39,365 nucleotides of DNA from a virus. Below are positions 34,334 to 39,365 of this stretch, in pieces. Positions within the stretch are counted from its first letter, which is position 1. Each line of letters starts with the position of its first letter. The notes beneath the pieces are model-generated. The model ran no database searches. It was not told where the DNA came from and was given only the letters and a program-made list of their open reading frames with translations. The translations under genes and the position numbers were made by a program. The DNA lies in IMG/VR virus record IMGVR_UViG_3300046692_000351, positions 1 through 39,365 of that record. One strand, written 5' to 3'.

Positions 34334-35594
34334 GATCGCCTCTCTCAAGCTTCATCGCCTGCAGAAGGTGGTCATGAACGACCGGCATCGCTTTCGCGTT
34401 GTCGTCGCCGGCCGTCGTTGGGGCAAGACGCAGGTCTCGAAGATCTCGCTCATCAAGTTTGCCGCGGTAAGGCAGAAGCAGCTGATCTGGTATGTGGCGC
34501 CGACCTACGCGATGGCGCGCGACCTGATGTGGAAGCCGCTCAAGGCAGCCATGCCCAAGGGCTGGATCAAGAAGATCAACGAGAGCCGCATGGAAATGCT
34601 GCTCATCAATGGCTCCGAAATCTCGCTGAAGGGCGCCGACAAGCCGGATTCGCTGCGCGGCGTCGGTCTCGATTTCGTGGTTATCGACGAAGCCCAGGAC
34701 ATCAAGGAAGAGACCTGGGAAGAAGTTCTCATGCCGACGCTGGCCACGACCAACGGCCGGGCGCTCTTCATCGGCACGCCGAAGTCCTACAACTGGCTCT
34801 ATCACCGCTTCATGCTCGGCCAGCGCGGCCCGATGGTCAAGGATCACCGCAAGCGCCTGGTCGCCAATGAATGGATGAGCTGGCAGTTCCCGACGATCAC
34901 CTCACCGTTCATCCCGCGCAAGGAAATCGAGGCGCGTCGACGCGACATGGATCCTCGCTCGTTTCGTCAGGAATTCGAGGCGAGCTTCGAGACCATGTCC
35001 GGCCGCGTCTACTATCCTTTCAACCGCAATGAACATGTCGGCGACTATCCGTTCAATCCGAAGCTGCCGATCTATATCGGCATGGACTTCAACATCGACC
35101 CGATGTCCTCGGTCATCATCCAGGAGCAGCCCGACGGCGAGATCTGGGTGGTCGACGAGGCGGTCATGTATGGTTCGAACGTCCAGGAGACGGCCGACGA
35201 ACTGTCCAGGCGCTACTTCCGCTACTTCAACCAGATCTCGATCTATCCGGACCCGGCCGGCAATAACCGCAACCACGACCGCGGCGAGTCGTCGCTCGAC
35301 ATCCTGCGCGAAGCCGGCTTCAAGCGGATCTACTTCAAGCGCAAGCACCCGGCCGTCCAGGACCGCATCAACGCGGTCAACCGTCTGCTCTACACTGCAG
35401 AGGGCGAGACCAGGCTGCGCGTCAATTCCACCTGCCGTAAGTTCATCGATAGCCTCGAGCAGACCATCTACAAGGAAGGCACCAACGAGGTCGACAAGAC
35501 CCAGGGCAACGAGCACGCGACCGACGCTTTCGGCTATTATGCGGACTTCCGTCACCCGATGAAGAAGAGCCTCATCCTTGGTGTTTCGATTTAA
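34326..35594 (+). CDS. terL: Terminase large subunit
   Basis: 422 residues. Walker A AGRRWGKT (28-35), with the phage-typical GRRxGKT form, Walker B VVIDEAQD (about 118-125), motif III IGTPK (149-153), and a RuvC-like nuclease domain beginning YIGMDFN (D254) with further acidic residues in VVDEAVM and a final ATDAFGYY. This is the packaging ATPase and nuclease that cuts concatemers and fills the capsid. The length is normal and all the key motifs are intact. It overlaps TerS and is followed by a class I site before the portal gene. Confidence 0.95.
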   Translation: MSEIASLKLHRLQKVVMNDRHRFRVVVAGRRWGKTQVSKISLIKFAAVRQKQLIWYVAPTYAMARDLMWKPLKAAMPKGWIKKINESRMEMLLINGSEISLKGADKPDSLRGVGLDFVVIDEAQDIKEETWEEVLMPTLATTNGRALFIGTPKSYNWLYHRFMLGQRGPMVKDHRKRLVANEWMSWQFPTITSPFIPRKEIEARRRDMDPRSFRQEFEASFETMSGRVYYPFNRNEHVGDYPFNPKLPIYIGMDFNIDPMSSVIIQEQPDGEIWVVDEAVMYGSNVQETADELSRRYFRYFNQISIYPDPAGNNRNHDRGESSLDILREAGFKRIYFKRKHPAVQDRINAVNRLLYTAEGETRLRVNSTCRKFIDSLEQTIYKEGTNEVDKTQGNEHATDAFGYYADFRHPMKKSLILGVSI

Positions 35595-35596
35595 GC

Positions 35597-35625
35597 TTGC
35601 AACTAAGTAAGCACTTACTTACAAT
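35597..35625 (+). promoter_or_regulatory. Class I promoter/operator before the portal gene
   Basis: The clearest copy: TTGCAA (35597-35602), 17 bp containing AAGTAA-GCAC-TTACTT (35605-35620), then TACAAT (35620-35625). The start codon follows 27 bp later. Confidence 0.8.
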
Positions 35626-35651
35626 AGGGCTTCATTGACCCAGGGATAACC

Positions 35652-37283
35652 ATGCCTTCGACGACCGCACAGAACGACGCCATGAGGGAATTCTTCGATC
35701 GCCGGCACCCCGGCTATCTGGAGAACCTTCCGCATTGGCGCTTTCTCGACGCCTGCTATCGGGGCGGCCGCGACTGGTTCTACGAGAACATTTTCCGCTA
35801 CTTCAAGGAAGGCGAGAAGGAATTCGACAAGCGCGTCGAGCGCGCCTATCGGTTCAATCATACCCGCGAGGTCGTGGAGCTCGTCCAGAAGTATCTCTTC
35901 AAGGGCGAGATTACCCGCAACACCGCTGATGCGCCCGATGTCGTCACGCAGTTCTGGCAGAAGGCCATGCGGGGCGGCGCCAGCATCGATCAGTTGATGC
36001 GCCTGGTCTCCGTCAACAATTCGACGGGCGGCCGAGTCGCCATCGTGGTCGACAACAACTTCCAGGGCGAGGTCGAGGTTGCCGAGGGCGTCACGCGTCC
36101 GGTGTCGATCGCCGAAGCCAAGCAGCAGAATTTCCGGATCTACGCCTATACGGTGCCGGTCAAGGACATCCTCGATTTCGCATATGACGAGGATGGCGAT
36201 GGCGAGCTTCTGTGGGTGAAGCTGCGCGAGGTCGTCCGTGACGACAAGGATCCTTTCTACTCGAGCGGCGACCTGGTCGAGCGCGTCCGGCTGTGGACCC
36301 GCACGGGCTGGGAACTCTATCAGGAGATGGAGACCGGCGAGACGACGATCTTTAATGGCATCCGCACGCCGGTCAAGAAGGTCGAGCTGGTCGACTTCGG
36401 CTATCACGAGCTCGGCTTCGTGCCTGTCTATTTCGCCGACCACACGATCAACGAGAACCCTTATCGCGTCACCGGCCTGATCGATGACATCGCCTATCTC
36501 GATCGCGCGGTCGCCAATTACCTTTCGAACCTGGATGCCATCATCCAGGACCAGACCTTCTCGCAGCTCGCGATCCCTTCCCAGGCGATCCAGTCGGGCG
36601 ACGACATGTTCAACAAGGTGCTCGAAATGGGCACCAAGCGCATCTTCGTCTACGACGCAGGCGCCGGCTCGGGCTCCAAGCCTGAATATCTGTCGCCGGA
36701 CCCGAAGCAGGCGGGCGTGATCCTTGCGGTGATCAACAAGATCATCAACGAAATCTACAACACCGTCGGCCTGGCCGGTGAACGCACGAAGGAAGACAAC
36801 GCCGTCGGCATCGACAATTCGTCCGGTGTCGCAAAGGCATATGACTTCGAGCGGGTGAACTCCCTTCTCCTGGCAAAGGCTCAGTCCTGTCAGAACGCGG
36901 AAAACTGGATGGTCAAGACCGTCCTTGCCTGGGCGGGTGAGAAGCCGCTCAAGGATGAACTCGTCAGCTACCCGACGACCTTCGACATCATGGGTCTCAA
37001 CGATGAGCTTGTTACCGCCGAGGCACTGGCGAAGCTCCAGGGACCGATCGAAGTTCGCCGCGAGCAGATGAAGTCGGTGGTCGACAAGATCTTCCCGCAG
37101 CTCAAGAAGGAACTGCGTTCGAAGCTCCATGCCGACATCGACAAGTGGCTGGAAGGCACTGACCTTCTGCCGCTGCCCACTTCAATTGGTGGCGCCAAGG
37201 CCGCTGCCGCTCCCAATCGCCAGGGCGAAGTCACTTCGAAGACGCCCGCCAAGCCTACCACGACCAAGGCTGCAGCCAAGTAA
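35652..37283 (+). CDS. Portal protein
   Basis: 543 residues, located between terminase and scaffold/capsid as usual. The N-terminal segment with YRGGRDWFYENIFRYFKEGE, a conserved VELVQKYLFKGEITRN clip region, central strand-rich part and a long helical region (QAGVILAVINKIINEIYNTV) match the portal family. It ends with a Lys/Ala/Thr-rich tail (TPAKPTTTKAAAK) likely disordered. The portal dodecamer forms the DNA gate and connects TerL to the head. The family is inferred from size, order and general fold features, not from an absolute motif. Confidence 0.8.
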   Translation: MPSTTAQNDAMREFFDRRHPGYLENLPHWRFLDACYRGGRDWFYENIFRYFKEGEKEFDKRVERAYRFNHTREVVELVQKYLFKGEITRNTADAPDVVTQFWQKAMRGGASIDQLMRLVSVNNSTGGRVAIVVDNNFQGEVEVAEGVTRPVSIAEAKQQNFRIYAYTVPVKDILDFAYDEDGDGELLWVKLREVVRDDKDPFYSSGDLVERVRLWTRTGWELYQEMETGETTIFNGIRTPVKKVELVDFGYHELGFVPVYFADHTINENPYRVTGLIDDIAYLDRAVANYLSNLDAIIQDQTFSQLAIPSQAIQSGDDMFNKVLEMGTKRIFVYDAGAGSGSKPEYLSPDPKQAGVILAVINKIINEIYNTVGLAGERTKEDNAVGIDNSSGVAKAYDFERVNSLLLAKAQSCQNAENWMVKTVLAWAGEKPLKDELVSYPTTFDIMGLNDELVTAEALAKLQGPIEVRREQMKSVVDKIFPQLKKELRSKLHADIDKWLEGTDLLPLPTSIGGAKAAAAPNRQGEVTSKTPAKPTTTKAAAK

Positions 37284-37377
37284 CCGGCCGCGCCTGACCC
37301 TGTTTTGGTCCGAGATACTGGACCACCCGACTACGCCTACCCGCAACGCCCGAGAGAATGGGCAAAGGAGACTGTAA

Positions 37378-38340
37378 ATGAAGACCGCAATCGCAACCGC
37401 AGGCGCAATCTACGCATCGTCCATGACGTATCCGGGTGCGCCTCAGATCATGTTCGCCCCTGAGAACGGCTCTGGCTCTGGTGGAGCTGGTGACGCCGAC
37501 GCGATCGCTGCTGCCGCTGCAGCCGCTGCCGTCGAAAAGCATACCCAGGAAGTCGCAGCAGCTGAAGCTGCCGCTGCCGAGGCCGCTGCTGCTCAGGAAC
37601 TGCAGGAAGCCGAAGACGCCGCTGCCGCTGCTGCTGAAGCCGGCAAGGATCCGAAGACGCTCGCCGACGAGAAGGTCAAGCTTCTGCGCGAGGTCATGGA
37701 CAAGAAGAACAAGCTCAAGGCCGCCGAGCAGGCTGCCAAGGATGCCGCGGCCCAGCTCAAGGCATTCGAGGGCGTGGATCCGGCCAAGTATCGCGAACTC
37801 CTCAAGAAGGAACAGGAGACCGAACTCGCCGCTGCTGAAGCCAAGGGCGATTTCGATCGCGTGAAGGCTGTCATGGCCGACGAACACGCCAAGGAAAAGA
37901 AGACCCTCGAGGAGCGCATCGCGGCGCTTGAGGGTGCGCTCGGCGACAAGGACAAGACCATCGACACGCTGACGATCGGCAACGATTTCGGTCAGTCCAG
38001 CTTCATCAAGGAGTCCCTGACTCTGACCCCGACCAAGGCGCGCCAGCTCTACGGACCGCATTTCGAGGTCAAGGACGGCCAGACCGTCGCTTATGACAAG
38101 CCGAAGGGTATGGCGAACCGCAATCCGCTGATCGACGCTTCCGGCAATCCGCTGGTGTTTGATGAAGCCTTCAAGCGCATCATCGAGCTCGATCCGGACA
38201 AGGAGTCGCTCCTGAAGGCGAAGGTGACGCCGGGATCTGCCTCGGGCACCACGTCCCAGGCCAGGCCCGCGGCCACGCAGAAGACGGTCGCTCCGCTCTC
38301 CGGCGTCGACCGTATCCGGGCCTCCTTCGAAAAGAAGTAA
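37378..38340 (+). CDS. Scaffold protein
   Basis: AAGGAG 8 bases before ATG 37378. 320 residues: about 45 residues of Gly/Ser/Ala, then a long Ala/Glu/Lys-rich coiled coil (about 45-195) containing VKLLREVMDKKNKLKAAEQA and HAKEKKTLEERIAALEGALG. The C-terminal third is more folded (NDFGQSSFIKESLTLTPTKA, HFEVKDGQTVAYDK). This layout of coiled scaffold plus a capsid-binding end, immediately upstream of the capsid gene, is that of phage scaffolding proteins (DUF6651-like). No protease motif seen. Confidence 0.85.
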   Translation: MKTAIATAGAIYASSMTYPGAPQIMFAPENGSGSGGAGDADAIAAAAAAAAVEKHTQEVAAAEAAAAEAAAAQELQEAEDAAAAAAEAGKDPKTLADEKVKLLREVMDKKNKLKAAEQAAKDAAAQLKAFEGVDPAKYRELLKKEQETELAAAEAKGDFDRVKAVMADEHAKEKKTLEERIAALEGALGDKDKTIDTLTIGNDFGQSSFIKESLTLTPTKARQLYGPHFEVKDGQTVAYDKPKGMANRNPLIDASGNPLVFDEAFKRIIELDPDKESLLKAKVTPGSASGTTSQARPAATQKTVAPLSGVDRIRASFEKK

Positions 38341-38370
38341 CCCTAACTCCTGACTTATAGCGGAAAAAGT

Positions 38371-38386
38371 AAGTAACTGCTTACTT
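38371..38386 (+). promoter_or_regulatory. Class I operator palindrome before the capsid gene (distal copy)
   Basis: AAGTAA-CTGC-TTACTT, extended to GGAAAA...TTTTCC on both sides. It has no good -10 box, so it may be an accessory operator or, with the extended arms, the terminator of the scaffold transcript. Confidence 0.6.
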
Positions 38387-38410
38387 TTCCCTTGCGCGCA
38401 CGCCTGTTGT

Positions 38411-38447
38411 TGGACTATTGTAAGTAAGTGCTTACTTACGTAGTCCA
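38411..38447 (+). promoter_or_regulatory. Class I operator palindrome before the capsid gene (proximal copy)
   Basis: AAGTAA-GTGC-TTACTT (38422-38437) nested inside TGGACTA (38411-38417) and TAGTCCA (38441-38447), giving a long near-perfect dyad. It lies 45 bp before ATG 38482. The capsid gene is the only one with two palindromes, as expected for the most strongly expressed late gene. Confidence 0.7.
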
Positions 38448-38481
38448 CGACGGGCTACGTGCATTTAAGGAGAATTCACGT

Positions 38482-39365
38482 ATGCCGCTTCTGATGACCG
38501 AAGCCGCAAAGCTGGCCGAAGACGATCGCCAGCGCGGCATTATCGAGGAACTCCTCGACAAGGACGAATTTTTCGCCCTCGTGCCCTTCGTTCGGGCCAA
38601 GGACGACACGTTCAGCTACACCCGCGAGCTCGCTCTGCCGGGCGCCGGCTGGATCGACCCCTACGATGATATCGAAGAGTCGACTGGTCAGGTCGAGAAC
38701 ATCAGCACCAAGATCAAGATCCTGGCTGGTCAGTTCGATATCGCCAACTTCATCTCCGAAGTTAAGTCCGACATGTATGATCAGATCGCCGTCCAGGCGA
38801 AGTTCAAGATCAAGGCTGTCGGCCGCGACTTCAAGAACGTCCTCATCAACGGCGACGCCGCTGTCAATGCCAAGCAGTTCGACGGCCTGCGCAAGCTGGT
38901 TGTTGCTGACCGCACGCTGACGGCCGGCGCAAACGGTGCGGCTCTTGCCTACTCCGCTCTCGACGAGCTGAAGGATGCTGTTCCGCTCGGCTGTGACTTC
39001 CTGATGATGCGCTCCGAAACCTGGCGCGTTATCCGCGAGCTCAACCGTCTGCACGGTGGTAACACCGCCGAAATGATGATGGTCGAGAACTTCGGTGCTC
39101 CGATGCGCTTCTACGACGGCACGCCGGTCATCATCAACGACTACATCTCGAAGACCGAAACTCAGGGCTCCAGCTCTCTGACGACTTCGATCTACGCAGT
39201 CCGTGCAAACGAAGTCGACGGCTTCCATGGCCTTTGGGCTGGCGATGCCGCTGGTGTTCGTCTCGAAGAAATCGGCACGAACTTCAACAAGGACTCCAAG
39301 CGCTGGCGCGTCAAGTGGTATACCGGTGCGGCTCTCCGCGCTACCCACGCCGTTGCTCGCCTGAA
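38482..39365 (+). CDS. Major capsid protein (3' end outside window)
   Basis: AAGGAG 8-13 bases before ATG 38482. 294 codons are visible with no stop. It begins MPLLMTEAAKLAEDDRQRGI and has the segments FSYTRELALPGAGWIDPYDD, IANFISEVKSDMYDQI, KAVGRDFKNVLINGD and DFLMMRSETWRVIRELNRLHGGN. The strand-turn FYDGTPVIINDYI is typical of HK97-fold capsid subunits close to the C-terminus, so only a short piece should be missing. Its place after a scaffold and under two class I sites agrees. Codons are strongly biased, fitting high expression. Confidence 0.85.
   Translation, partial: MPLLMTEAAKLAEDDRQRGIIEELLDKDEFFALVPFVRAKDDTFSYTRELALPGAGWIDPYDDIEESTGQVENISTKIKILAGQFDIANFISEVKSDMYDQIAVQAKFKIKAVGRDFKNVLINGDAAVNAKQFDGLRKLVVADRTLTAGANGAALAYSALDELKDAVPLGCDFLMMRSETWRVIRELNRLHGGNTAEMMMVENFGAPMRFYDGTPVIINDYISKTETQGSSSLTTSIYAVRANEVDGFHGLWAGDAAGVRLEEIGTNFNKDSKRWRVKWYTGAALRATHAVARL

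Noticed and set aside
35619-37130. A 503-codon leftward frame opposite the portal gene
   Set aside because: Antisense shadow without motifs; the portal frame has correct context and start.

Overview
The window is 39 kb of a double-stranded DNA tailed phage (or a prophage or phage-plasmid). It carries terminase small and large subunits, a portal, a scaffold and a major capsid protein in canonical order (33.7-39.4 kb), two very large beta-helix tail-spike/fibre proteins, phage-type nucleotide and DNA enzymes, three tRNA genes and dozens of short overlapping ORFs. High GC with strong C/G third positions, an LigD-like ATP-dependent ligase, DUF3768 and RMF-like small proteins point to an alphaproteobacterial, probably rhizobial, host; this is inference from protein style, not a database match.

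Layout. 0-5.2 kb: rightward cassette of small ORFs, mostly stop-start overlapped (Sm-like, DUF3768, HicA-like, HD/MESH1-like, zinc-ribbon). 5.4-7.3 kb: first tail spike. 7.3-11.9 kb: early-type block (AAA ATPase, zinc-ribbon, RMF-like and other small proteins). 12.0-16.3 kb: second, 1205-aa tail fibre with two small upstream genes. 16.3-18.2 kb: small membrane protein, DNA ligase, small accessory genes. 18.2-19.4 kb: gene-free, repeat-rich (iteron-like). 19.4-22.0 kb: four early-type transcription units. 22.4-23.3 kb: a leftward unit in compositionally bizarre DNA. 23.5-25.1 kb: tRNA-Met, -Asn, -Trp, an Acb2/Tad1-hairpin-like protein, an HslV-like protein and a small membrane protein. 25.1-28.9 kb leftward: RHH protein, ParA, dNMP-kinase-like protein, SF2 helicase. 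29.0-33.5 kb rightward: two ParB-like proteins, a COG2401-type ABC ATPase and GNAT pair, a Tad2 (DUF2829) protein, HAD hydrolase and winged-helix protein. 33.7 kb to the end: packaging and head genes.

Regulation is unusually readable. Class I sites are a palindrome AAGTAA-N4-TTACTT, found about eleven times. In most copies it fills a 17-18 bp gap before a TATAAT-like box, upstream of structural, tRNA, kinase, helicase and ParB genes. Class II sites are CCTrCCGCA (or CCTCGATAC)-N18-TAAAAC followed by ATCATC, seen about eight times before the AAA ATPase and other non-structural genes. They look like two regulons, plausibly late and early. A third signal, clusters of AGCTA/TAGCTA boxes, sits at the edges of accessory cassettes, and nine CCTAGG palindromes lie in the 19-22 kb spacers.

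The strangest object is at 22.5-23.4 kb. An 810-bp stretch contains no CC dinucleotide on the + strand, so its leftward mRNA has no GG at all, including in the ribosome-binding site. It encodes a 199-residue protein with no glycine, proline or tryptophan. Two nucleotide-sponge anti-defence candidates (Tad2 and Acb2/Tad1-like) and a possible DNA-modification module (two ParB-like proteins, ABC ATPase, Mom-like GNAT) are the next most interesting items.
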